From JABMQB01 sp963677475 (lineage in GTDB: Bacteria > Bacteroidota > Bacteroidia > Bacteroidales > Prolixibacteraceae), in assembly GCA_963677475.2 (NCBI GenBank), contig CAXXQD010000014.1, positions 62,001 through 126,000 of the forward strand: 64,000 nucleotides of DNA, written 5' to 3'. Made by a program: the position numbers and the translations under genes. The notes under the pieces were generated by a model, which did no database searches, was not told where the DNA came from, and saw nothing but the letters and a program-made list of their open reading frames with translations. Shown here in pieces: positions 50,449 to 59,425 of the stretch (positions within the stretch are counted from its first letter, which is position 1; each line of letters begins with the position of its first letter).

Positions 50449-51954
50449 TTAAAAATGATTTAAATAAGTAATCTTTTTCCATCTGCTTTGTGCAGGTCCA
50501 AATTCTTTAGAGTCGTAAAACCTTCCTAATTTTTCCACAAAATCAATATATGCTGAAATCACGACCATATCTTCAATATTTCCATCGCTTTCTTTCTTTT
50601 TTACCAGTTCTTCTAAGTTTTTTTCAATAAAATGGGTGTTGTAATTTCCGTCCACAAAATCTTTTGATTTCATGATGCGTTCCAGGAAAAGCAAGGATGT
50701 TTTTACTCCAGTGATTTTATATTCGTAGAGTGCTCTTTTCATTCTGCTTATTGCTTCTTCCCGGGTTTTTCCCCAAACAATCAGTTTTGAAATCATCGGA
50801 TCATAATAAATCGGGATCTCATAGCCTTCGTAAACATAACCATCGGTACGAACACCTAAACCAAGCGGTTGGGAAATTTTATGAATTTTTCCCGGTGATG
50901 GCATAAAGTTGTTGTCTGAATCTTCGGCATAAACCCTGCATTCAATGGAATGCCCTTTTTGCGATAGTTTATCTTGTGTTAAGGTTAGCTTTTCGCCGTT
51001 TGCAACAAGAATTTGTTGTTTTACTAAATCAATACCAGTAACCCGTTCAGTAATTGGATGTTCCACTTGAAGCCTGGTGTTCATTTCAAGAAAGTAGAAA
51101 TTATGGTCATCATCGACCAGGAATTCAATGGTTCCGGCACCAGTATACTTAACGGCCAAAGCTGCATCAACAGCACATTTGCCCATTTTCTCCCTTAATT
51201 CTTTGGTCATTAATGGCGATGGCGTTTCTTCCACCATTTTTTGGTGCCTTCGTTGGATAGAGCATTCGCGTTCAAACAAATGAACAGCATTTCCATGTTG
51301 GTCGGCAAGCACTTGGAATTCAATATGGTGTGGAGAAGCAATGTATTTCTCGATATAAATTGCATCGTCGTTAAATGCAGCCATAGCTTCTGATTTTGCT
51401 GCCCTTATCCCGGAAATAATATCTTCTTTTTTATGTACCAGCCGCATTCCTTTTCCGCCGCCACCAGCCGATGCTTTTATCATAACCGGAAGCCCAATCT
51501 CCTCAATCGAACCCAGCGCCTCTTCTTCATTGGCAATGCTACTTTTTGTTCCTGGTACTACCGGGATTCCTGCAGCAGTCATTGCATCCCTTGCCTGGAT
51601 TTTATCCCCCATCTGGTCAATAACTTCAGGTGAAGGACCAATAAAAACAATTCCCTCGTCGGCACATCTTTTGGCAAACCTTGAATTTTCCGATAAAAAA
51701 CCATATCCGGGGTGAATTGCATCGGATTTACTGATTTTAGCAACTTCAATGATCTTGTCAATGTTTAAGTAACTTTCTGAGGATGGGGATTTACCTACGT
51801 AGTAGGCTTCGTGGGCATATCTGACATGGAGTGAGGTTCGGTCGGCATCTGAATAAACAGCTACCGTTTCAATGCCCATTTCGCGGCAAGTTCTCATTAT
51901 TCTTATGGCAATTTCGCCTCGGTTAGCCACAAGAATTTTCTCAATTCTTTTCAT
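50449..51954 (-). CDS. Biotin carboxylase subunit of acyl-CoA carboxylase
   Basis: This 501-residue ATP-grasp enzyme carboxylates biotin using bicarbonate and ATP. Motifs are KILVANRGEIAIRIMRTCREMGI, DAIHPGYGFLSENSRFAKRC, the glycine-rich ATP loop KASAGGGGKGMRLVHK, HIEFQVLADQHGNAVHLFERECSIQRRHQKMVEETPSP, and FLEMNTRLQVEHPITERVTGIDLV. The C-terminal 50 residues extend beyond the standard length of AccC (about 450) and end ARSRWKKITYL-like. It is first in the three-gene operon, with its promoter facing a divergent DUF5916 gene. Confidence 0.95.
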   Translation of the reverse strand: MKRIEKILVANRGEIAIRIMRTCREMGIETVAVYSDADRTSLHVRYAHEAYYVGKSPSSESYLNIDKIIEVAKISKSDAIHPGYGFLSENSRFAKRCADEGIVFIGPSPEVIDQMGDKIQARDAMTAAGIPVVPGTKSSIANEEEALGSIEEIGLPVMIKASAGGGGKGMRLVHKKEDIISGIRAAKSEAMAAFNDDAIYIEKYIASPHHIEFQVLADQHGNAVHLFERECSIQRRHQKMVEETPSPLMTKELREKMGKCAVDAALAVKYTGAGTIEFLVDDDHNFYFLEMNTRLQVEHPITERVTGIDLVKQQILVANGEKLTLTQDKLSQKGHSIECRVYAEDSDNNFMPSPGKIHKISQPLGLGVRTDGYVYEGYEIPIYYDPMISKLIVWGKTREEAISRMKRALYEYKITGVKTSLLFLERIMKSKDFVDGNYNTHFIEKNLEELVKKKESDGNIEDMVVISAYIDFVEKLGRFYDSKEFGPAQSRWKKITYLNHF

Positions 51955-51973
51955 ATTCTAAGGTTAAAATACT

Positions 51974-52002
51974 GAAAATTAATTTCTGTTTTCTTAAACC
52001 AA
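51974..52002 (-). promoter_or_regulatory. Promoter of the acyl-CoA carboxylase operon
   Basis: On the minus strand, TTG (52002-52000), 18 nt, then TAATTTTC (51981-51974; 7 of 8 matches). It lies 20 bp before the biotin carboxylase ATG. Confidence 0.45.
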
Positions 52003-52090
52003 GATTATAAACTACTAACTTCTAAAATTGTTTAAATTAAATAATTTCGAAGAAACATTATGATTAATTTTTATTTTTTTAAAAAGAGAT

Positions 52091-52098
52091 TAATTTTG
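52091..52098 (+). promoter_or_regulatory. -7 box of the DUF5916 gene
   Basis: TAATTTTG matches TAnnTTTG exactly, 20 bp before the ATG at 52119. The -33 region is T-rich but has no clear TTTG. Confidence 0.45.
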
Positions 52099-52118
52099 AT
52101 GCCGCTAAATAACTATGA

Positions 52119-54737
52119 ATGAAAAGACTTTTTTTTACCTCCAAAGTGCTGTTAATTTGCACGTTACTAAGTGTGCAGTTAAAGGCACAAGACTTTAAAT
52201 ATGAGCTTTCTGAAGATTCATTAGTAAACTTCCATGCCAGCCAAAAAAGAATTTACAATGCAACCAGGCTATCAACCCGTCCGAAAATTGATGGAAAGCT
52301 AAACGATTCTTGTTGGGAAAATGGCGAATGGTCTGGAGGTTTTAGGCAGCAACAACCCAATCAGGCACACGAACCATCGCAAAAAACCGAAATTAATATT
52401 CAATACGACTTTAATAATTTATATGTAGCACTAAGGTGTTACGATGATGAACCGGAAAAAATTAACCCAATATTGGGAAGAAGGGATAACCTCAGTGGGG
52501 ATGTTGCTGGAATTGCCCTTGATTCATATAACGATAAACTTTGTGCCTTTGAGTTCAATGTGACAGCCGCTGGTCAAAAAGTAGATTTGGTCCATTTGGG
52601 GGCTTATTTGTGGGATTTTAACTGGGATGCTGTTTGGGAAGGAAAAGCGCATGTTGGTGATTCTATGTGGACTGCAGAAATGAGAATTCCGTTTAGCCAG
52701 CTTCGATTTGCCGATAAGGAAAACCATATTTGGGGAATGCACATTTGGCGTTGGATAGATCGTTTAGATGAAGAGGACCAGTGGAAACTGATTCCGATTG
52801 ATGCGCCTGCAATGGTATATATTTTTGGAGAATTGCATGGAATCAAGAATATAAATACGAAAAGGAAAATGGAGCTATTGCCCTATACCAAAGCAAAATA
52901 CGTTCCTGATGCAGACAATAATTTTAATCTTGGTTTTGGGATAGATGGGAAACTTGGCGTTTCTTCTGATTTTACACTTGATTATACCATAAACCCTGAT
53001 TTTGGGCAGGTTGAGGCTGATCCTTCAGAGTTGAACCTTACGGAATATGAAACTTTTTACGATGAAAAACGGCCTTTCTTTCTTGAAGGGAATAGTATTT
53101 TGGATTATTCTACCGGAGATGATTTGTTGTTTTATTCCAGAAGGATAGGACATTCGCCCAGCCTAACTCCTGCATTGGAAGATGGCGAAACCATTGAAAT
53201 GCCCGAGAATACATCCATTTTAAATGCCTTAAAATTAACTGGTAAAAGCAAAAACGGATTATCGTTGGGTATCATAAATAGTATGACCTTACGTGAAGAG
53301 GCGGTCATAACATCCGGAAACACAGAAAGAAAAGAGATTGTGGAACCGTTTACAAATTATTTTATCGCACGGGTAAAAAAAGATTTAAATCGGGGGAATA
53401 CAGTTATCGGCGGTATGTTAACTTCCACATTAAGATCGAAAAATGATTTGGAATCTGAATTTTTACCAAATTCTTCAACGGTTGCAGGGTTCGACTTTCA
53501 ACATAATTGGAAAAACCGAAAATACTACATCAATTTAAAAAGCTTTTATTCAGAAGTATCAGGAAATGAATCCGTTATTTCGGGGCTTCAAAGGTCTTCA
53601 AGGCACTATTTTCATAGGGCAGATGCTGATCACCTGGAATACGATCCCACAACAACAAGTTTGAAAGGTTGGGGTGGTGAGCTTTCAGGTGGAAAAAGAA
53701 GCGGCAAATTCAGGGCAATTGGTACTGTAAACTGGAGATCACCTGGAGTTGATTTGAATGATTTGGGATATTTAAGGCAGGCGGATATCGTCACCCAAAA
53801 TATTAATTTACGTTATCAGGTTAATAAGCCAATTGGTATTTTCAGAAGTTATTATTTCTTTTTGAACCAGGAGCGTGATTGGAGCTATGGAATGGAAAAT
53901 ACGTACAATGAAATTCGCCTTCATGGTTCTGCAAAATTTAATAACCTTTGGCGTATTCATGCCGATTTCGAGACAAACTTTAATATGTTCGACACGCGCG
54001 AACTACGAGGTGGCCCTTCGCTCAGAAAAGATAATATGAACAGTGGGGAAGTTAGTATTCAAAGCAATAGCGCCAGCACTTTATATACAGCATTTCGCTA
54101 CGGATGGGATTGGAGCCCGGATAAGATCAGTAAGTCGGATAATTATTCGCTTTATTTCAGGTGGAGGATTAATAACCAAATAACGCTTACTTCCACTACT
54201 GTATATGATAATTCAATGGATAACAGCCAATATGTTGGGCAGGCAAGTTATAATAGTGAAAAAAGATATATGGTTGGATTATTAGACCGCCAAACTTTGT
54301 ATACCACTTTGCGTTTGGAATATTTTGTAACTCCTGAATTGTCGCTTCAATATTATGGTAGCCCATATGCTTCAACTGGTAAATATCCAAATGTAAGGAA
54401 GGTCGTTGCGGCGCATGCGAGCACACCGGAGAATAGGTTTGTCAATTTAGCCATTGTTGATAAGAATGAAAGCAAATGGATGCTGGACGAGACTGGAGAT
54501 AACATTTCAGATTATACGATTTATAACCCGGATTTTGATTTTAATGAATTCCGTTCAAATTTTGTAGCCCGTTGGGAATTTCGCCCGGGATCAACCTTGT
54601 ATTTTGTTTGGACAAATACACGTTCTGATTATAAATATGTTTATAACGACGATATTTTGGATAGTTTTCAGGGTATTTTTAAAGTAAAATCGCAAAATGC
54701 TTTTATGATTAAATTCAACTATTGGTTTTCTTTATAA
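52119..54737 (+). CDS. DUF5916 outer-membrane protein with CBM9-like N-terminal domain
   Basis: This 872-residue protein has a signal peptide (SVQLKAQ). A carbohydrate-binding-family-9-like beta-sandwich spans about 45-230 (RPKIDGKLNDSCWENGEWSGGF, INIQYDFNNLYVALRCYDDEP, WTAEMRIPFSQLRF). The DUF5916 region follows: DFTLDYTINPDFGQVEADPSELNLTEYETFYDEKRPFFLEG is its hallmark. Many amphipathic strands continue to the C terminus, ending in an aromatic-rich FMIKFNYWFSL, consistent with an outer-membrane barrel. The role of the family is not established. It is monocistronic or co-transcribed with the MATE gene, which starts 23 bp further, although that gene has its own -7 box inside the end of this region. 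Confidence 0.85.
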   Translation: MKRLFFTSKVLLICTLLSVQLKAQDFKYELSEDSLVNFHASQKRIYNATRLSTRPKIDGKLNDSCWENGEWSGGFRQQQPNQAHEPSQKTEINIQYDFNNLYVALRCYDDEPEKINPILGRRDNLSGDVAGIALDSYNDKLCAFEFNVTAAGQKVDLVHLGAYLWDFNWDAVWEGKAHVGDSMWTAEMRIPFSQLRFADKENHIWGMHIWRWIDRLDEEDQWKLIPIDAPAMVYIFGELHGIKNINTKRKMELLPYTKAKYVPDADNNFNLGFGIDGKLGVSSDFTLDYTINPDFGQVEADPSELNLTEYETFYDEKRPFFLEGNSILDYSTGDDLLFYSRRIGHSPSLTPALEDGETIEMPENTSILNALKLTGKSKNGLSLGIINSMTLREEAVITSGNTERKEIVEPFTNYFIARVKKDLNRGNTVIGGMLTSTLRSKNDLESEFLPNSSTVAGFDFQHNWKNRKYYINLKSFYSEVSGNESVISGLQRSSRHYFHRADADHLEYDPTTTSLKGWGGELSGGKRSGKFRAIGTVNWRSPGVDLNDLGYLRQADIVTQNINLRYQVNKPIGIFRSYYFFLNQERDWSYGMENTYNEIRLHGSAKFNNLWRIHADFETNFNMFDTRELRGGPSLRKDNMNSGEVSIQSNSASTLYTAFRYGWDWSPDKISKSDNYSLYFRWRINNQITLTSTTVYDNSMDNSQYVGQASYNSEKRYMVGLLDRQTLYTTLRLEYFVTPELSLQYYGSPYASTGKYPNVRKVVAAHASTPENRFVNLAIVDKNESKWMLDETGDNISDYTIYNPDFDFNEFRSNFVARWEFRPGSTLYFVWTNTRSDYKYVYNDDILDSFQGIFKVKSQNAFMIKFNYWFSL

Positions 54738-54746
54738 AAAGCTTTC

Positions 54747-54754
54747 TACCTTTG
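54747..54754 (+). promoter_or_regulatory. -7 box of the MATE gene, possibly giving a leaderless mRNA
   Basis: TACCTTTG matches TAnnTTTG exactly. TTG at 54722-54724 lies 22 nt upstream, inside the last codons of the preceding gene. Start of transcription would fall at or next to the ATG at 54761. Confidence 0.5.
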
Positions 54755-54760
54755 TCCCCC

Positions 54761-56119
54761 ATGAAATTTTCGGAATATTTACCATTTTATAAAAGGAACC
54801 TATGGCTTGCCTTTCCTGTGGTATTATCACAAATCGGACAAGTTTCCGTTCATTTTATGGATAATGTGATGGTTGGCCATGTTGGTACCATTGATTTGGC
54901 TGGGGCTTCCTTTGCAAATAGTATTTTCATGGTCGGTATGTATTTTGGGATGGGTATTACCTTTGGTTTCACACCTCTAACCGGACAATCCTATTCTCAG
55001 GGGAATATGCAGAAAACTTCGGCATTATTAAAAAACGGCATTTTTACCCATTTGATTGGTGGTTTAGTATTGGTTTTGGTCATGTTGTCAATATATTTTC
55101 TGCTTCCACAAATGGGACAATCACCTGAAGTGTTGGAAGTGGCAAAACCCTACTATTTATGGTTGTGTGCATCTTATCTGCCTTTTATGATGTTTTTTTC
55201 ATTAAAACAGTTTTTTGAAGGGATCGGAAATACGAAAGTTGCCATGACCATTACTTTGATTGCCAATTTTGTGAATATTGCAATTAATTACGTTTTAATA
55301 TTCGGGAAATTTGGTTTCCCTCAACTCGGATTAGTTGGTGCCGGAATTGGTACTTTCATATCCAGGCTTTCAATGCCACTTTTATTTGCTGCATATATCT
55401 ATTTAAAAACAAAATACCATTCTTTCTTTAAAGCTGCAGTGAAGCAATTGCTGAATAAAGAAGAAATTATGAACTTATTGAAAGTGGGTATTCCAATTGG
55501 AGTTCAAATTGTGGTTGAGGTCGCTGTATTTGCCCTGGGTGCCATTATGATGGGGTGGATTAATGAAACAACCCTTGCAGCACATCAAATAGCCTTAGGG
55601 CTGGCATCGTTAACCTATATGATTTCGCTTGGGGTTTCTTCGGCCACAACCATACGTGTGAGCCACCAATTGGGGCAGAACGACTATTATTCACTTAAAA
55701 AAGCAGCGTTCGCGTCTACGCATCTCGTCTTATTTTTCATGTCAATAATGGCTTTGGTTTTTATTTTGTTTAGGGAATTTTTGCCTTATATATTTACAGG
55801 TGATAGAGAAGTAATTGGGATTGCGTCAGGATTGCTTATAATAGCAGCCTTTTTTCAGGTATTTGATGGTTTACAGGTCGTGATGCTTGGCGTTTTGCGC
55901 GGAATGGCAGATGTTAAGATACCAATGGTTTACGCGTTTGTTTCTTACCTGGTTATTGGTATCCCGGTGAGTTATGTGTGTGCATTTGTTTTAGGTTTCG
56001 GAGGACAAGGAATCTGGGTTGGATTTCTTGTTGGGCTTGCTCTTGCCGGAATTTTATTTTATTCAAGGTTTCGAAAAATACTTCAAAAAACGGCACAAAA
56101 AAACGGGTTATCCTCCTAG
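54761..56119 (+). CDS. MATE-family efflux transporter
   Basis: This 452-residue membrane protein has about 12 helices in two homologous halves. I chose the ATG at 54761 (MKFSEYLPFYKRNLWLAFPVVLSQIGQ); an in-frame ATG at 54722 overlaps the preceding gene and the -7 box. Family motifs are VHFMDNVMVGHVGTIDLAGASFANSIF in helix 1-2, FGFTPLTGQSYSQGN and ISLGVSSATTIRVSHQLGQND, in the positions of the two MATE halves. It exports drugs or cationic metabolites using a sodium or proton gradient. The substrate is unknown. Confidence 0.92.
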   Translation: MKFSEYLPFYKRNLWLAFPVVLSQIGQVSVHFMDNVMVGHVGTIDLAGASFANSIFMVGMYFGMGITFGFTPLTGQSYSQGNMQKTSALLKNGIFTHLIGGLVLVLVMLSIYFLLPQMGQSPEVLEVAKPYYLWLCASYLPFMMFFSLKQFFEGIGNTKVAMTITLIANFVNIAINYVLIFGKFGFPQLGLVGAGIGTFISRLSMPLLFAAYIYLKTKYHSFFKAAVKQLLNKEEIMNLLKVGIPIGVQIVVEVAVFALGAIMMGWINETTLAAHQIALGLASLTYMISLGVSSATTIRVSHQLGQNDYYSLKKAAFASTHLVLFFMSIMALVFILFREFLPYIFTGDREVIGIASGLLIIAAFFQVFDGLQVVMLGVLRGMADVKIPMVYAFVSYLVIGIPVSYVCAFVLGFGGQGIWVGFLVGLALAGILFYSRFRKILQKTAQKNGLSS

Positions 56120-56127
56120 ATAACCCG
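56104..56127 (+). terminator. Hairpin overlapping the MATE stop codon
   Basis: The 9-bp perfect stem CGGGTTATC/GATAACCCG has a 6-nt loop; the TAG stop is in the loop and right arm. There is no T tail. It probably stabilises or terminates together with the next hairpin. Confidence 0.5.
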
Positions 56128-56177
56128 ATTATCATAGCTTAGTTTAGTTAGATCAGAAAACGATATTGGTCTATGAG

Positions 56178-56215
56178 AAAAGGTAGAAAATATGTTTTCT
56201 GTCTGGCCTTTTTTT
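56178..56215 (+). terminator. Terminator after the MATE gene
   Basis: AAAAGG pairs with CCTTTT, with an inner AGAAAA/TTTTCT stem on a 4-nt loop, followed by a T7 tail (56209-56215). Confidence 0.6.
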
Positions 56216-56582
56216 CTTAGGCCTTGCTAATATAGTATAAATATGTATTCGGCGGCTTAATTTTTTAAAAATAATTTAATGTTAATTAACTTATGAAATG
56301 GTGTTTTGGTGTAATCAGTTGATATGCAGCAGGTAGTAGAAAGGTGATTTTTTACATAAAAAATTATTACATAAAAACTTGTGTAATAATTAATATTTAA
56401 ATAAATATTTAGTTAAGTAGAAATTGATATTTTCATAAATTTTAGTGTTTTTTAATCATAAAATAAGAACCTAACTTATATCATGTGTTATGATATTTTT
56501 AATCCTTATAAGCATGGTTGAATATTGCAATGGTGAAATAATTGAAGCGTAATTAAAGTTCTTATTATAAATAAAAAATGAA
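56216..56582. other. AT-rich intergenic region with a 9-bp inverted repeat
   Basis: No gene is seen. The perfect inverted repeat ATTATTACA/TGTAATAAT (56363-56371, 56382-56390) lies within two direct repeats of TTACATAAAAA. It could be an operator for the dehydrogenase gene that starts about 190 bp further on. No exact TAnnTTTG box was found. Confidence 0.35.
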
Positions 56583-57536
56583 ATGAAATTAATAATTCTT
56601 GATGGATATACATTAAATCCGGGTGATTTGAGTTGGGATAAATTTTCTGCCCTTGGAGATTGCACTGTGTATGACAGGACTTCTTCTGGGGAGTTATACG
56701 AAAGGGCAATAGGGGCAGATGTTTTAATTACTAATAAGGTGGTATTAAATGCTTCCTTAATGAAAAAATTACCAACCCTAAAATACATTGGGGTATTGGC
56801 AACGGGATATAATGTGGTTGATATAAATGCAGCCAAGAAACAGGGAATTGTTGTTACCAATATTCCGGCTTACAGCACCGATTCGGTTGCTCAAATGGTT
56901 TTCGCATTTATTCTAAATTTTACGCAACAGGTAATGCTGCATACAAATGATGTAAGAGGTGGAAAATGGTCAGCCAGTGAGGATTTTAGCTTCACATCGT
57001 CGCCCCAGATTGAAATTGCCGGAAAAACTCTTGGAATAATTGGATTTGGAAGAATAGGGCAGAGGGTTGCAAGCATCGGAAAGGCTTTTGGGATGAACAT
57101 TATTTTTTATGCCCCGAGCAAAAAACAGGGATTTAAAGAAATTGCGCAGCAGGTTACCCTGCCAGAAGTTTTTAAGCTGAGTGACTTTGTGAGTATTAAT
57201 TGCCCATTAACCCCTGACAATAAAGGGTTCGTTAATGGTGATTTGTTGGAAATGATGAAGCCAAGCGCATTTTTAGTGAATACAGGACGTGGCCCTTTAA
57301 TCAATGAGGATGACCTGGCTGATTTTTTAAACTCCAATAAAATTGCAGGTGCCGGTCTTGATGTACTTTCAACCGAGCCACCAAAAACAGACAACCCATT
57401 ATTAAAAGCGAAGAATTGCTACATCACCCCGCATATTGCCTGGGCAACTTTTGAGGCACGCACCAGGCTTATGAATATTGCTGTACAAAATTTAAAAGCA
57501 TTTATTGAAGGGGCACCACAAAATATGGTCTGCTAA
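56583..57536 (+). CDS. D-2-hydroxyacid dehydrogenase
   Basis: This 317-residue enzyme belongs to the NAD-dependent D-isomer-specific 2-hydroxyacid dehydrogenases, closest in appearance to glycerate/hydroxypyruvate reductases. The catalytic domain has YIGVLATGYNVVDINAAKKQGIVVTNIPAYSTDSVAQM. The Rossmann domain (about 105-285) starts GKTLGIIGFGRIGQRVA. The active-site Arg is in NTGRGPLINEDDL, the Glu in GLDVLSTEPP, and the His in ITPHIAWAT. It reduces a 2-keto acid such as hydroxypyruvate or glyoxylate, or the reverse. It is cytoplasmic. Its stop codon overlaps the stop of the convergent response-regulator gene by 4 bases, with no terminator between. Confidence 0.93.
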   Translation: MKLIILDGYTLNPGDLSWDKFSALGDCTVYDRTSSGELYERAIGADVLITNKVVLNASLMKKLPTLKYIGVLATGYNVVDINAAKKQGIVVTNIPAYSTDSVAQMVFAFILNFTQQVMLHTNDVRGGKWSASEDFSFTSSPQIEIAGKTLGIIGFGRIGQRVASIGKAFGMNIIFYAPSKKQGFKEIAQQVTLPEVFKLSDFVSINCPLTPDNKGFVNGDLLEMMKPSAFLVNTGRGPLINEDDLADFLNSNKIAGAGLDVLSTEPPKTDNPLLKAKNCYITPHIAWATFEARTRLMNIAVQNLKAFIEGAPQNMVC

Positions 57537-58264
57537 AGAAGCTTTTGGTTTAGGATATTGTTAAAGGGAACTTTATAGGTATTGCTTACAGGAATCACCT
57601 TATCTTTAATCCTGATGGAATTATTTTCGATATATTCAATTTTATCAATTGCAACAATATAGGATTTGTGGACCCGTGCAAATTTTAGAGGGTTTAATAT
57701 ATCCTGTATCTTTTTGAAATTTTGTAGCGTCATAATTTTGGCATCCTCTGTTCGGATCATCAGATAATCGCGCATTCCTTCAATATACAGAATCTTGTCA
57801 AAATATACTTTAACAGTTTTATTTCCCGATTTAATAAAGGCATAATCAAGTTTAGTTTCGCTTGATGTGGCAACTTTAACTTCGTTTGCTTGTGAAGTAA
57901 TTTCTTTTAAATGCCTGGCATATACTTTTTCCACAGCTTTTACAAAGCGATCAAAAGGAATTGGTTTTAAAAGATAATCAATAACATCAAGTTCATATGC
58001 CTTTATTGCATATTGGTCATAAGCTGTTGTTAATATAATATGGGGTGGGTTTTTAAGTGATTCCAACAATTGGATACCTGTAAATTCATCCATTTGTATA
58101 TCCAGAAAAATCAGGTCAATTTTATTTTCGCGCAGAAAACCCAGGGTTGATAGGGCATTGTCGAAAGTTCCCAAAAGGTTCAGATAGTCGATTTTATCAG
58201 CATATCGTTGGATTTTTTTTAATGCTAATATCTCGTCATCAACCGCGATACAATTTAATTTCAT
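57533..58264 (-). CDS. LytTR-family response regulator
   Basis: The 243-residue protein has a receiver domain (1-120; phospho-accepting Asp in LIFLDIQMDEF, acidic pair near CIAVDDE, Lys in YLLKPIPFDRF) and a LytTR DNA-binding domain (about 145-243; FIKSGNKTVKVYFDKILYIEGMRDYLMIRTED, FARVHKSYIVAIDKIEYIENN). It is encoded with its kinase: the ATG overlaps the kinase stop by 4 bases. LytTR regulators bind direct repeats in promoters; the targets here are unknown. It is not obviously linked to the neighbouring dehydrogenase or symporter genes. Confidence 0.94.
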   Translation of the reverse strand: MKLNCIAVDDEILALKKIQRYADKIDYLNLLGTFDNALSTLGFLRENKIDLIFLDIQMDEFTGIQLLESLKNPPHIILTTAYDQYAIKAYELDVIDYLLKPIPFDRFVKAVEKVYARHLKEITSQANEVKVATSSETKLDYAFIKSGNKTVKVYFDKILYIEGMRDYLMIRTEDAKIMTLQNFKKIQDILNPLKFARVHKSYIVAIDKIEYIENNSIRIKDKVIPVSNTYKVPFNNILNQKLL

Positions 58265-59280
58265 AATACAGGAACTTTTATATATGCCGTGAAAACCTCA
58301 TTTTCAATTGTATGTGTAAATGTAAAACTTTCCGGGTAAAGTAGTTTTAGCCTTTTTTCAACATTTTTTAAACCGGTGCCTGATCTTTTTTCGGTCAGTT
58401 CGTTGCTTCTTTGCTTGACAAAGTTTGTGGTTCGGAGTTCAATATAGTTGTCCGAGATGTCAAAATTAACCAGAATTCCCGGTGACTTTGATTGTTTGTT
58501 GGAATGTTTAATTGCATTTTCAATAATTGGGATAAACAATAATGGAGGCACCATTTTTCCCTGTTTATTGCCCGACATTTTGAACTGAAGAAAATCTTCG
58601 TCTTTAAAACTAAGTTTGGCAAGCTCAAGGTAGTCCATTATATATTCAATTTCTTTATCAAACATTGCCTTTTCTTCTGTTGACTCGGAAAGCATATACC
58701 TCATAATCCTTGATAATAAAAATATTGCATTGGATGCTTTATCCTTATCTTCATAAATCAAGGAATCAATATTATTTAGGGTATTGAATAAAAAATGAGG
58801 ATTGACTTGCGATCTTAAGATTCCTAACTCAGACTGGACGCTTCGTTTTTCAAGCTCTGATTTGCCAAGCGATATTTTGTGCGAATGCCTTAAAAGCTTA
58901 AGCGCCAAGGCTACACCAACAATCATAAAGTTCGAATACATGGAATAAAACAGGTCGATCCTTAAAGGTCTGTGGTAAATTTTTAATCCTATTAATGGGT
59001 GGATATTGTATTTAATAAATAAACCTAATGCTATATTTAATGAAATAGTTGCAATTAATCCAAGTATAAAAGGGATGTTTTTTCTTGTAAAGAGGTATTT
59101 AGGGGCAAAATAACTAATAATAATATATGTTGTTATTATATCAAAAGGAATATACGTAAGGTTGGTAATAATCGAATACCAAACATCTTTAGCGCTGAAC
59201 GATGGAATTACAGTATAAAAAGAAAATATGAGGATCCAGAAAAGGATGTGGTTGAGTACCCGGTATTTAAATATATTCAT
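58261..59280 (-). CDS. LytS/YehU-type sensor histidine kinase
   Basis: This 339-residue kinase has four transmembrane helices in the first 140 residues. The His_kinase domain (PF06580) carries the phospho-acceptor His in SQVNPHFLFNTLNNIDSLI. A HATPase_c domain follows with IPIIENAIKHSN (N box) and GTGLKNVEKRLKLLYPE (G box). There is no extracellular sensor domain; the signal is probably perceived in the membrane, as in minimal Bacteroidota LytS kinases. It phosphorylates the LytTR regulator encoded directly downstream with a 4-base overlap. Confidence 0.93.
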   Translation of the reverse strand: MNIFKYRVLNHILFWILIFSFYTVIPSFSAKDVWYSIITNLTYIPFDIITTYIIISYFAPKYLFTRKNIPFILGLIATISLNIALGLFIKYNIHPLIGLKIYHRPLRIDLFYSMYSNFMIVGVALALKLLRHSHKISLGKSELEKRSVQSELGILRSQVNPHFLFNTLNNIDSLIYEDKDKASNAIFLLSRIMRYMLSESTEEKAMFDKEIEYIMDYLELAKLSFKDEDFLQFKMSGNKQGKMVPPLLFIPIIENAIKHSNKQSKSPGILVNFDISDNYIELRTTNFVKQRSNELTEKRSGTGLKNVEKRLKLLYPESFTFTHTIENEVFTAYIKVPVL

Positions 59281-59425
59281 TTTACTAACAATAACATAAA
59301 CAACAATAGTACAAGAAATTTTAGATAGAATAAATGATATTCTATAAGTTCATTTAAATATTATGCATAAGCAATTTGCAGAGCCGAAATCGTATTTTGC
59401 CGATCAAATGTGTTGTTTGTGTTAA

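Noticed and set aside
48433..51761. Several plus-strand ORFs of 60-83 codons
   Set aside because: They are antisense to the strongly conserved acyl-CoA carboxylase genes.
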